From NCBI GenBank assembly GCA_964408155.1, contig CAYOYJ010000058.1:1-14181 (forward strand): a stretch of 14,181 nt of DNA, read 5' to 3'. Shown piece by piece: positions 1 to 7,407 of the stretch. A program made the translations under genes and the position numbers. The number at the start of each line of letters is the position of its first letter. The first letter of the stretch is position 1. The notes under the pieces are model-generated. The model was not told where the DNA came from. It did not search any database and saw only the letters and a list, made by a program, of their open reading frames with translations. This DNA comes from JAAYKM01 sp964408155. GTDB lineage: Bacteria; Desulfobacterota; Syntrophia; Syntrophales; JAAYKM01.

Positions 1-16
1 GCCGCGTCATCGTGTT

Positions 17-1111
17 CTATCCGAAAAGTTGTGTGAGCGCTTCCTCGGCAATGGTTTTGCGGGCCGGCTTGTCATGGCCCACGACGGGAAATTTCTTCAG
101 GAATAAAACCATTTTGGGCACTTCATAGGGAGTCAGCAGCGCCTTCAAGCGCGTTTCAAATTGTTCGTCCCGATATTGTTGAGGGTTATCCGCTTCGATA
201 ATCAGGATAATCTTTTCTCCCAGTCCGGAATCGGGTAAGGATGAGATGATAAACCGGTCGGTGATGATCGGGGAAAGTTTCTCCTCGATGGCTTCCGGAA
301 AATATTTAATGCCTCCCGAGTTGATCACGTGATCGAGGCGTCCGATCACTTCCAGTTGATCAGGACCGCCAAGCCTGACCAGATCCCGGGTATGAATCGT
401 CGTATCACATAAAGCAGGGGCGTCGATGACCAGGCAGTCGTTTCCATCGGTACGGATTGAAACCCCCGCCAGGGTTTGATAGCAGCGGGAGCGCACCGGA
501 CCGTTGAGCCGCCGCAGGGCGATATGGGAAACCGTTTCCGTCATCCCATAGGTGGCATAAATCCGGTTGTTGAAGTCCTGGAGCTGCTCCTCAATTTCCC
601 GGGAAAGGGGACTGCCGCCGATTAAAAGCGTGCCGATGGTCCGGATTTTCTGGCGGCCTTCCGGCGTCTGTAAAAGATTTTGAATCTGTGTGGGGACCAT
701 GGCTGAGAAATCACACACGTCGTTATGTTTCAGGATGGCAAAAACTTGCGGGGCAATGACCGTCAGATTCAAGCCGCCGATCAAAGCACGGACGATCATC
801 ATTTTGCCGGCAATATACTGGGGCGATAGACACAAAAGCGCCCGATCACCCGGCCTGATCCGGAGGAAATCCAAGGTCATTCTGGCGCTGTTCCGGAAAA
901 ATCGTTTGGGGAGAAACAGGGTTTTCGGCGGCCCCGTGCTGCCGGAAGATTGCACGGAAATGACGCTCTCGTCGTTAAACCATGCGGAAAGAAAACACCA
1001 GAAGGCGATTTCCCATGCAGGGGTGTTCCGTTCCGACGATTTCGCCCGCGCCTGTTCAAGGAGCGCCCGCCGGTTCATCCAGGTGCCGTTGAGGTGCAGT
1101 CCGTCAACCAT
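17..1111 (-). CDS. menE: o-succinylbenzoate-CoA ligase (MenE)
   Basis: Cytoplasmic acyl-adenylate ligase that activates o-succinylbenzoate to its CoA thioester using ATP, the step before MenB in menaquinone synthesis. Visible ANL-superfamily motifs, numbered from the ATG at 1111 (364 aa): the Ser/Thr/Gly-rich phosphate loop SSGSTGPPK at 55-63, YGMTET at 188-193, the TRD motif with Asp243, GRLDHVINSGG at 257-267, and a C-terminal lysine (HDKPARK, Lys348) as the probable adenylation lysine. It is shorter than E. coli MenE (about 450 aa), as in other compact MenE proteins. The frame also has an upstream TTG at 1132 just behind AAAGGG. I prefer the ATG, which overlaps the menC stop by 8 bp and fits translational coupling. 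The stop is TAG at 17-19, so the gene is complete. Function is well supported by motifs and by adjacency to menC. Confidence 0.93.
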   Translation of the reverse strand: MVDGLHLNGTWMNRRALLEQARAKSSERNTPAWEIAFWCFLSAWFNDESVISVQSSGSTGPPKTLFLPKRFFRNSARMTLDFLRIRPGDRALLCLSPQYIAGKMMIVRALIGGLNLTVIAPQVFAILKHNDVCDFSAMVPTQIQNLLQTPEGRQKIRTIGTLLIGGSPLSREIEEQLQDFNNRIYATYGMTETVSHIALRRLNGPVRSRCYQTLAGVSIRTDGNDCLVIDAPALCDTTIHTRDLVRLGGPDQLEVIGRLDHVINSGGIKYFPEAIEEKLSPIITDRFIISSLPDSGLGEKIILIIEADNPQQYRDEQFETRLKALLTPYEVPKMVLFLKKFPVVGHDKPARKTIAEEALTQLFG

Positions 1112-2162
1112 GGTACAAGCCGGAAAGATCAAATTTCCCTTTACGGTTCATCCACAGCCGGGCATGACGAATGTACAGGGGCGCGGGAAAGTTGTTTTCA
1201 AAAAGTTCTCCCGTGCCCAGTCCCTGGGGAAGGGGATTGTTCAGCGTCGAAGTCCATTGGGCAATGGCGTTGAGGCCGATATTGGATTCCAGGGCCGATG
1301 TGATCCACCAGCCGGTGCCGGTCCGGTCTGCAAGCTTAATCCAGTCCTCACAGCCGCTGAATCCGCCATGGAGAGACGGCTTCAAAACAAGATAGGACGG
1401 CCGAATCTCATGGATCAGGCTCTTTCTTGCCGCCGGATTATCGATACCGATCAGTTCTTCGTCCAGGGCAATCGGAATCGGGCTTTCCCTGCACAAAGAA
1501 GCCATCTCTCTCCATTGGCCCGCATGGATGGGCTGCTCGATGGAATGGAGTCCCAATCCGGCTAAAGCGTCAAGCTTACCCCGGGCCTCGTCCGGGGAAA
1601 AGGCACCGTTGGCATCTACACGAATTTCCATATCATCCGGGGAATATTGATTCCTGATCTCGCGGATCAGAGCGCATTCCGCTTGAAAATCCAGCGCGCC
1701 GATTTTCAGCTTAAGGCAACGATAGCCCGCAGTGATTTTTTCCCGGATCTGATTCTGCATGAAATCAAGAGTTCCCATCCAGACCAAACCGTTAATGGGA
1801 ATGCCCATCACGCCACGGCAAAATCCGGTGTCGAAAAAGAACTTACCGCCCTGAGCGTGGTAATCCCGGAGCGCCGTTTCCAGACCCATTTTAATGGAGG
1901 AATAACCGGCGAGACAGTCGGAAGGCCATTGATCATACTCACTGATATCCCTGCAAATTTCACGAAGTTTTTCCTCATAATCATCGCCGTATTCGGGACT
2001 TAAATCCGGAAGCGGTGCGCATTCGCCTAAACCGAAACCGTGTAAAGGGTCGGTATCGTAAATCCGGATAAACCAGCTTTCACGCAGGATATAGGTGCCA
2101 CGGGAGGTGGCAGCCGGCAGTTTGAACTTTAGGAGATACTTTTGAAAATCTGCTTTCAGCAT
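1104..2162 (-). CDS. menC: o-succinylbenzoate synthase (MenC)
   Basis: Enolase-superfamily enzyme that dehydrates SHCHC to o-succinylbenzoate in menaquinone synthesis. The 352-aa protein shows the expected catalytic layout: a KxK pair (KLK, Lys151 and Lys153) as general base, metal-binding Asp183 (RVDANGAF), Glu209 (SIEQP) and Asp234 (ALDEE), and the opposite lysine Lys261 (LVLKPS). The N-terminal capping domain covers about residues 1-120. The ATG at 2162 has only a weak Shine-Dalgarno match (GGA about 10 nt upstream). The gene runs directly into menE. It sits downstream of the terminator of the Sel1-repeat gene, so menC-menE probably needs its own promoter in 2163-2225, where I see only poor -35/-10 matches. 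Related dipeptide epimerases share these residues, but the men context favours MenC. Confidence 0.93.
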   Translation of the reverse strand: MLKADFQKYLLKFKLPAATSRGTYILRESWFIRIYDTDPLHGFGLGECAPLPDLSPEYGDDYEEKLREICRDISEYDQWPSDCLAGYSSIKMGLETALRDYHAQGGKFFFDTGFCRGVMGIPINGLVWMGTLDFMQNQIREKITAGYRCLKLKIGALDFQAECALIREIRNQYSPDDMEIRVDANGAFSPDEARGKLDALAGLGLHSIEQPIHAGQWREMASLCRESPIPIALDEELIGIDNPAARKSLIHEIRPSYLVLKPSLHGGFSGCEDWIKLADRTGTGWWITSALESNIGLNAIAQWTSTLNNPLPQGLGTGELFENNFPAPLYIRHARLWMNRKGKFDLSGLYHG

Positions 2163-2225
2163 GAGATTCCGTCCATCGATGGTGTGATATCCCTATCCAA
2201 AACCGGATTGAAAATGCAAGTTATT

Positions 2226-2260
2226 TAAAAAGGAAAGCCGGAGCAGGGTGGCGCTCCGGC
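2226..2260 (-). terminator. Rho-independent terminator of the Sel1-repeat gene
   Basis: A perfect 8-bp GC-rich stem (GCCGGAGC at 2237-2244 pairing with GCTCCGGC at 2253-2260, 8-nt loop). On the minus strand it is followed by the T-rich tract TTTCCTTTTT (2236-2227). It lies about 40 bp past the stop of the Sel1-repeat gene and about 65 bp before menC, so it should separate these two transcription units. Confidence 0.85.
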
Positions 2261-2300
2261 CTTGCAAGCTGAGATGTCGGTGAAACAGGGCAAAGGAAGG

Positions 2301-3215
2301 CTATTCACCGATAAGCGCGTAAAGTTTCTGGCGGTCGCCGGCCAGCGCCTTGGCTTTCTGGTGACTTTTGGGCGGCAGGTCCGAGGCGGCGATGTAGCAA
2401 TTCTGAAAAGCGTCGGAATTACCGTTATCGTAGGCAAGGCTGAAAAGTGCGTAGGAAATGATCAGGTCTTTCACCACGCCCTTGCCGTTGTAATATAAAA
2501 AGCCCAGATTATTCTGCGCGTCTGCATATTCCTGTTTGGCTGCAAGTTTGTACCAGCGGGCCGCTTCCTGATAATTTTGCGGGAAACCGAGACCCTTTTC
2601 ATTGAGCACGCCCAGATTGAACTGTCCCGAGGGTTCACCCTGCCTGGCGGCGAGATCAAACCAGGAGGCGGCCAGTTTGTAGTCCTTGGTTTTGCAGAGG
2701 CCGTCCGTGTAAAGAAGACCGATTGCCGTTTGCGCTTTTGCATATCCCTGTCTGGCGGCCAGTTCATAGTAGTACAGCGCTTGATTGTAGTCACGGGGAA
2801 CGCCCCGGCCTTTTTGATAGATCATTCCCAAATCATAATGGGCGGCGGCCGTGCCGTTTTTTGAAGCCAGTTCAAGCCAGGACCTGGCCTGTTTATCGTC
2901 TTTGACTACGCCCTGTCCGCTTTGGTACATGCAGGCGATGGTATATTGCGCTTCCGGATGTCCCTGTTTAGCGGCCATTTCATACCAGTAGGCCGCCCTG
3001 GGTAAGTTTTTTTTGACCCCTTGGCCGTTGTGGTAGATTGTGGCCAGTTTATATTGGGATTGGGGGTTGCCCTTTTTGGCGTCCCATTCGAAAAGCAGGA
3101 TTGCTTTTTTGAAGGCTTTGCTGTCCATGGCGGCCTGACCCTCTTCGTAGGGTCCGGCGAAAGCCACGGAAGCAAGAAAAACCAGGAGGATGATAATAAT
3201 GGATTTAATTTTCAT
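2301..3215 (-). CDS. Secreted Sel1-repeat (tetratricopeptide-like) protein
   Basis: A 304-aa exported protein. Residues 1-20 form a signal peptide: a Lys-containing start, a hydrophobic core of Ile/Leu/Val/Ala, and probable cleavage after AFA before GPYEEG. From residue 49 to 264 there are six consecutive Sel1-like repeats of exactly 36 aa, each starting near G-x-x-x-A-Q-Y and ending near AAKQ/AARQ, with a half-repeat before them and a short helical C-terminus. Sel1 repeats form alpha-alpha superhelices that bind other proteins; no catalytic motif is visible and the partner is unknown. With no lipobox cysteine it is probably soluble in the periplasm. GGAGG seven nt upstream supports the ATG at 3215. 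The gene lies between menB and menC but has its own promoter candidate and terminator, so a direct role in menaquinone synthesis is not implied. Confidence 0.88.
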   Translation of the reverse strand: MKIKSIIIILLVFLASVAFAGPYEEGQAAMDSKAFKKAILLFEWDAKKGNPQSQYKLATIYHNGQGVKKNLPRAAYWYEMAAKQGHPEAQYTIACMYQSGQGVVKDDKQARSWLELASKNGTAAAHYDLGMIYQKGRGVPRDYNQALYYYELAARQGYAKAQTAIGLLYTDGLCKTKDYKLAASWFDLAARQGEPSGQFNLGVLNEKGLGFPQNYQEAARWYKLAAKQEYADAQNNLGFLYYNGKGVVKDLIISYALFSLAYDNGNSDAFQNCYIAASDLPPKSHQKAKALAGDRQKLYALIGE

Positions 3216-3546
3216 GAGTTAACCTCCACAAATCAAATTCTTAAACAGATGTCTGTATCCGATTTAAATCACGCAAAAATCACAACAACCTTACACCATG
3301 CCATCTTTGAAAGTCAAAAACGAAAAAAGAAAAACGGAAAGGGTTAAAAGCATGAAGTTTTTCATCAATCGCCTCCAGGATTGGATTTTGGCTTGAAATG
3401 CATATCGGCTCGTTGGGTGAAGTCGAACAGAGAAATCGTTAAATTCCGTGAAATATTCACAGAATGATAAAAGGAAAGCGCGTGTGTTCGAGCCGTTCTT
3501 TTAATGTTTCAAAAGATCGTGCTCTCCTTACTTTTGGTGATCCGGG
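3216..3546. other. 331-bp gene-free stretch between menB and the Sel1-repeat gene
   Basis: It holds the Shine-Dalgarno sequence (GGAGG, 3227-3223) and promoter candidate of the Sel1-repeat gene, an A-rich run around 3310-3345, and two weak AT-rich inverted repeats: GTGAA/TTCAC at 3448-3460 and TCTTTT/AAAAGA at 3497-3516. Neither has the GC stem plus T-tract of an intrinsic terminator, so I see no clear end signal for the menF-menD-menB transcript. I see no gene here. Confidence 0.6.
3290..3317 (-). promoter_or_regulatory. Candidate sigma70 promoter for the Sel1-repeat gene
   Basis: Minus-strand TTGACT (3317-3312) and TGTAAG (3295-3290) with a 16-nt spacer, followed by a leader of about 70 nt to the ATG at 3215. 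Five of six -35 bases and four of six -10 bases match the sigma70 consensus. This comes from reading the sequence, not from expression data. Confidence 0.45.
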
Positions 3547-4371
3547 TCAGGGAAACTTGGGATACTTTTTGAAATCAGGGTCTCTTTTTTCCAAAAAGGC
3601 GTTTTTCCCCTCCTGCGCTTCCTCGATCAGATAATAAAGAAGCGTGGCGTTGCCGGCAAACTCCTGAAGACCGATCTGGCCGTCGAGATCGGCGTTCAAC
3701 CCGAGCTTCAACATGCGCAGGGCCAGCGGGCTGTGTTTCATGATCGTCTTCGCCCAGTCCACCACCTCGTCTTCCAGCATGTCCGGGGGGACCACCTTGT
3801 TGACCATTCCCATATCCAGGGCTTCCTGCGCCGAATACTGGCGGCAGAGAAACCAGATTTCCCGCGCCTTCTTCTGACCGACGATGCTGGCCAGATAAGA
3901 GGACCCCAGGCCGGCGTCGAAGCTGCCCACGCGGGGGCCGGTCTGGCCGAAGATCGCGTTTTCGGAGGCGATGGTCAGATCACAGACCACATGCAGGACA
4001 TGACCGCCGCCGATGGCAAAGCCGTTCACCATGGCGATGACCGGCTTCGGCAGGGAGCGGATCTGCTTCTGGACATCCAGGACGTTCAAGCGGGGGATGC
4101 CGTCCTTGCCGATATAGCCGCCGGCCCCCTTGAGATTCTGGTCGCCTCCGGAGCAGAAGGCCTTGTCGCCGGCCCCGGTCAGGATGACGACATTGATGCG
4201 CCGGTCTTCCCGGCAGATGCGCAGGGCGTCGCTCATTTCGGTGGTCGTGGTCGGCGTGAAGGCGTTCCGGTAGCGCGGACGGTTGATCGTGATTTTGCCG
4301 ATTCCTTCCCAGAGTTCAAAGAGAATCTCCTCGTAATCCTTAATGATTTTCCAGTTTCTTTTCTTTGTCAT
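3547..4371 (-). CDS. menB: 1,4-dihydroxy-2-naphthoyl-CoA synthase (MenB)
   Basis: Crotonase-superfamily enzyme that cyclises o-succinylbenzoyl-CoA to DHNA-CoA. The 274-aa form shows the signature CSGGDQ at 73-78 and GGGHVLH at 121-127 (oxyanion-hole region), GSFDAG with Asp152, the long conserved block GQKKAREIWFLCRQYS ending at 180, and the typical C-terminus EGKNAFLEKR. An upstream in-frame ATG at 4395 would add 8 residues. I choose the ATG at 4371 because AAAGGA lies 10 nt before it, it follows the menD stop by 7 bp, and the shorter N-terminus (MTKKRNWKII) suits the family. BadI-type 2-ketocyclohexane-carboxyl-CoA hydrolases are close relatives, but the men neighbours argue for MenB. It is probably co-transcribed with menF and menD. 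Confidence 0.93.
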   Translation of the reverse strand: MTKKRNWKIIKDYEEILFELWEGIGKITINRPRYRNAFTPTTTTEMSDALRICREDRRINVVILTGAGDKAFCSGGDQNLKGAGGYIGKDGIPRLNVLDVQKQIRSLPKPVIAMVNGFAIGGGHVLHVVCDLTIASENAIFGQTGPRVGSFDAGLGSSYLASIVGQKKAREIWFLCRQYSAQEALDMGMVNKVVPPDMLEDEVVDWAKTIMKHSPLALRMLKLGLNADLDGQIGLQEFAGNATLLYYLIEEAQEGKNAFLEKRDPDFKKYPKFP

Positions 4372-4378
4372 GGTGTGC

Positions 4379-6058
4379 TTATCCTTTGAGATCATGAACG
4401 TATTGCGTGAGTATCCCGGCGTTTACATCGGCCGGTGTTTTCACTTCCAGAACAGCCGGCTTCTGAAAAGCCGAATCATAGAGCCAGCGTAATCCTTGTT
4501 TCAATTCCTCTTCCGTCGACGCGACAAGGCAATCCAGACCAAACGCCCGTGCGACGGGCTCGGCCGACATGTCATGTCTGACCTCGAAGTGGCTTTTCAA
4601 TGCCGGCATGGAAGAGGGGCCGTCGATAATCCGGAAGATGCCTCCGCCCTGATTGTTGATCACGATGATGCGCAGGTTCGGCGTTGCATGTCGAATCCAG
4701 AGCGCATTTGAATCGTAGAAAAAGGCCAGGTCGCCGGTAATCACCGTGTTGATTTTGGGCGAAGTGAGGGCAAAACCGGCGGCCGTGGATACAACGCCGT
4801 CAATCCCGCTCGTGCCACGGTTCGACATGAATGTCAGGGGCACAGGGTACTTAAAAAGCTGGGCGTAACGGACCGGCGTGCTGTTGGACAGATGCAGGCA
4901 GGAATCCTGCGGTAACATGCCAATGATCAACGAGAAAGCCTTCAAGTCGGAATAGGGGCACCCCTCGAGATAAACTGTTTGCCGCTGCTGCGTCATGCGA
5001 TCCAGTTGACGCCATTTCTCCCCGTAATCCGATTTTCCGGGGGCGAGGCAGGGTTTCAGCGACTGGAAAAAAACAGCCGGATCGACAGGAAAGACATCCG
5101 TCAGCGACATGTACGTGTCCATGTGTTCGGAAGACAGGGAGAAATGCCAGTGCATTGCCGGCCGGTATTTTCTTAAAAAGGTTTTGATCCGCTTGGAAAC
5201 GATCTGCCCCCCCAGGGTGATCAGGAGATCCGGTGCGAAAGGCTCTTCCTCTTCCATGGCGCTCAGGGCGTTGTCGATGCAGGTATTGAACCGCCGGCCG
5301 GACAGGTTGGAAAGGGTTTCCGACAGGACGGCGACCGATGGATTGTCCGCGAGGCTTTCCAGAATCACATTTAAATCCGGATTCGGCGGCAACTGGCCCG
5401 CCAGAATCATCATTCTGGTGCAATTATTCCATAATTCCGCGCACTTTTGTATACTGTCCTCCGGAGGACGTTTTGCAGCCCGATGAACCTCGATATTTTT
5501 AATTTCGGGCAGGCTGTCCTCAACCAGTTCGTAAAGCGGTTCGTTGAAAGGAACATTGATTTGCACCGGCCCCGGTTCCGGATCGAGCAGGCGGTGGCAG
5601 GCCTCGTTGATCTGCCGGGCGACAAACCATACCTCCTCATCGGTTGCAATGCGGGCCGGCAGGTTGTAAGCCGCCTTGATGAAATTCGCGTAAATGTTTT
5701 CCTGCCGAATGGTCTGACCGTCGCCCTGATCGATCCATGCCGCCGGGCGGTCCGCCGTCAGCACCAGAAGGGGAATCTTCTGATAGTAGGCTTCCACAAT
5801 AGCCGGCGCGTAATTCAGGATGGCGGAGCCTGAGGTACAGACCAGAGCCACCGGGCGCCGGAGCTGCATCGCCATCCCCATGGCAAAAAAAGCGGCCGAG
5901 CGTTCATCGACAATATTCAGACAGCGAAATCCGGCGGCGGCGGTGAAGGTATTGATCAGGGGCGCATTACGGGAACCCGGCGAAATGACGATATCCATCA
6001 CGCCTTTTTTCAGGAGGGTGGCTGCCAGGTATTGTGCGCTGCGTTGCTTGGAAATCAT
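4379..6058 (-). CDS. menD: SEPHCHC synthase (MenD), thiamine-diphosphate dependent
   Basis: Thiamine-diphosphate enzyme that decarboxylates 2-oxoglutarate and adds the product to isochorismate, giving SEPHCHC, the committed step of classical menaquinone synthesis. The 559-aa length matches the family (E. coli about 556). Visible signatures: SPGSRNAPL starting at Ser26, the cofactor-activating glutamate in VDERSAAFF (Glu52), SNRGTSGIDG at 412-421, and the metal/diphosphate motif GDLAFFYDSN from Gly442 through NNQGGGIF at 468-475. The ATG at 6058 follows the menF stop after 7 nt. No good Shine-Dalgarno is visible, so translation is probably coupled to menF. Confidence 0.95.
   Translation of the reverse strand: MISKQRSAQYLAATLLKKGVMDIVISPGSRNAPLINTFTAAAGFRCLNIVDERSAAFFAMGMAMQLRRPVALVCTSGSAILNYAPAIVEAYYQKIPLLVLTADRPAAWIDQGDGQTIRQENIYANFIKAAYNLPARIATDEEVWFVARQINEACHRLLDPEPGPVQINVPFNEPLYELVEDSLPEIKNIEVHRAAKRPPEDSIQKCAELWNNCTRMMILAGQLPPNPDLNVILESLADNPSVAVLSETLSNLSGRRFNTCIDNALSAMEEEEPFAPDLLITLGGQIVSKRIKTFLRKYRPAMHWHFSLSSEHMDTYMSLTDVFPVDPAVFFQSLKPCLAPGKSDYGEKWRQLDRMTQQRQTVYLEGCPYSDLKAFSLIIGMLPQDSCLHLSNSTPVRYAQLFKYPVPLTFMSNRGTSGIDGVVSTAAGFALTSPKINTVITGDLAFFYDSNALWIRHATPNLRIIVINNQGGGIFRIIDGPSSMPALKSHFEVRHDMSAEPVARAFGLDCLVASTEEELKQGLRWLYDSAFQKPAVLEVKTPADVNAGILTQYVHDLKG
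4382..4387 (-). promoter_or_regulatory. Ribosome binding site deciding the menB start
   Basis: Minus-strand AAAGGA, inside the last codons of menD, is 10 nt upstream of the ATG at 4371. No comparable purine run precedes the alternative ATG at 4395, so this site favours the shorter MenB. Confidence 0.55.
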
Positions 6059-6065
6059 GGAGCGA

Positions 6066-7175
6066 TCACATCAGGACGGACAAGAGCGTTTTCGCCTTGT
6101 GGTTCGTTTCTTCCCATTCGTTTTCCAGGACCGAGTCTTCCGTGATGCCGCCGCCCACGTAAAGACACGCCCGGCGATCAAGCAATTTCATGCAGCGGAT
6201 ATTGACGTAAAGGTTCAGGCGGCCCGCCAGGTTCCATTCCCCGAGGAAACCGCAGTAGTACTCGCGGTCATGCGTTTCCTGAGTCAGGATGTAGGTCCTG
6301 GCTTTTTCCCGGGAACTGCCGCACACGGCGGAAGTCGGATGGAGGGCCGTGATGAAGCGTCCCAGATCGTTGTGAACCTGGGTATCCGGAAAATCGAATT
6401 CCGTTTTCAAATGCGCCACATTTCCGGCAAAAGAGGTAAAAGGCCCCGTCTTGTTGTAATCCGCGATGCCGAAATTCTGTAATTGCATCTCGATGAATTC
6501 CGTGACGATTTCCTGCTCCCGGATTTCCTTGTCCGTCCACAGGAGTGCGGCAGGGTCGCCGGTCACCGGCAACGTTCCCGCCAGGGACACCGTAAAAAAA
6601 CGCTCCCGGTTTTTTTTCAGCAGCAGTTCGGGCGTTGCTCCCATCCAGGTGCCGATTTTCGGCAGATGCACCAGGTTGACGAAAGCACGGTCCAGCCTGG
6701 TTTTCAATTTCAGCAGCAGGTCCCCCAGGGACGCGCTGCCCGTCAGATCAACGTGCAGGGTGCGCGACAGAACGACTTTTTCGCATTCCCCCTCCCGGAT
6801 CAAGCGCAGCAGGGGTTCCGCCATCCGAATGTATTCCGTCTTGTTCATTTCCCTCGGTAGATCATTTGCCTGTTCCGGCAGGGCAGGGACTTGTGGGGCC
6901 CGTTCTGCAATGTTCAATGCGGAAATTGCGGCAAAACCCTTGGCGTGCAGATCGGGCCGGATGACGACCAGGGGCGTGCGAGCGCTGATGGTGAAGGGGG
7001 CGAAGACAAACCCTGACATTTCATTGAGTTCGTCATAACAATCCGCAGTGAACAGCGGTCCCCGGGTTTGCACGACCAGGTCGGGTTCTTCCTCTCCGGG
7101 GGCGTAATACAGGGCGAAGGGCAGGTTTTTGCTGATCAGTTGGTTGACCGTATCGACAAAGCCGTTGTTGCTCAT
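6066..7175 (-). CDS. menF: Isochorismate synthase (MenF)
   Basis: Chorismate-utilising enzyme that isomerises chorismate to isochorismate, the entry to the men pathway. The 369-aa protein has the chorismate-binding domain from about residue 110 to the end: EKVVLSRTL with Lys133 at the position of the catalytic base, TWMGATPELL at 176-185, the SLAGT segment at 197-201, EIREQEIV from 217, LHPTSAVCG at 278-286, and the C-terminal GGGITEDS plus ENEWEET glutamates that bind magnesium in this family. It is shorter than E. coli MenF (about 430 aa), with a reduced N-terminal region, closer to EntC-like length. Related salicylate, anthranilate and aminodeoxychorismate synthases share the fold; adjacency to menD makes isochorismate synthase the best call. 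The start lacks a strong Shine-Dalgarno but has no good alternative. Confidence 0.92.
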   Translation of the reverse strand: MSNNGFVDTVNQLISKNLPFALYYAPGEEEPDLVVQTRGPLFTADCYDELNEMSGFVFAPFTISARTPLVVIRPDLHAKGFAAISALNIAERAPQVPALPEQANDLPREMNKTEYIRMAEPLLRLIREGECEKVVLSRTLHVDLTGSASLGDLLLKLKTRLDRAFVNLVHLPKIGTWMGATPELLLKKNRERFFTVSLAGTLPVTGDPAALLWTDKEIREQEIVTEFIEMQLQNFGIADYNKTGPFTSFAGNVAHLKTEFDFPDTQVHNDLGRFITALHPTSAVCGSSREKARTYILTQETHDREYYCGFLGEWNLAGRLNLYVNIRCMKLLDRRACLYVGGGITEDSVLENEWEETNHKAKTLLSVLM

Positions 7176-7269
7176 GGACCAATCGTTAACCTAATTAACC
7201 GTATTAACGGAATATTTCTTCCGGCAAGGGTGCTGAGAAACTCAAGCGTCCCCCTCGCACGGGTAACGG

Positions 7270-7298
7270 ACTATAAGAGAACGGGTTTCCCGTGTCAA
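7270..7298 (-). promoter_or_regulatory. Strong sigma70 promoter for menF-menD-menB with palindrome in the spacer
   Basis: Minus-strand TTGACA (7298-7293), a 17-nt spacer and TATAGT (7275-7270) give a near-consensus promoter, with transcription expected from about 7263 and a leader of about 88 nt. The spacer and the -35 edge contain the 13-bp palindrome ACGGG-TTT-CCCGT (7281-7293), which is placed where a repressor or MerR-type regulator could act. The leader has a small inverted repeat CCGT/ACGG at 7199-7210. Regulation is inferred from position only. Confidence 0.75.
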
Positions 7299-7308
7299 CA
7301 AAATAGTC

Positions 7309-7338
7309 TTGACAAATCGCGCAAGATGAAAAAATGAA
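7309..7338 (+). promoter_or_regulatory. Possible divergent promoter for the methyltransferase gene
   Basis: A perfect -35 hexamer TTGACA (7309-7314) lies 10 bp from the -35 of the opposing menF promoter. The best -10 candidate at normal spacing is AATGAA (7333-7338, 18-nt spacer), a poor match, so activity may be weak or depend on an activator. Confidence 0.35.
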
Positions 7339-7392
7339 CACGGTGGCGTCGGTTTGGCAGGTAGAGAAAACGGTCCGGGGAAACGGCGGTTC

Positions 7393-7399
7393 AGGGAGG
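7393..7399 (+). promoter_or_regulatory. Ribosome binding site deciding the methyltransferase start
   Basis: AGGGAGG ends 8 nt before the ATG at 7408. The frame is open further upstream to a TTG at 7354, but that codon has no such site, so 7408 is the likely start. Confidence 0.7.
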
Positions 7400-7407
7400 A
7401 TATCGGC

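Noticed and set aside
690..1565. Plus-strand open frame of 291 codons
   Set aside because: Antisense to menE and menC, both with complete catalytic motifs; the translation is low-complexity, Arg/Pro/Gly-rich shadow sequence.
3497..3516. Terminator after menB
   Set aside because: The TCTTTT/AAAAGA pair is AT-only, with an 8-nt loop and no T-tract, so it is too weak to call.
3733..4389. Plus-strand open frame of 218 codons opposite menB
   Set aside because: It mirrors the conserved MenB reading frame and has no recognisable domain or ribosome binding site.
5820..6482. Plus-strand open frame of 220 codons across the menD/menF junction
   Set aside because: Antisense shadow over two well-supported enzymes; no family resemblance.
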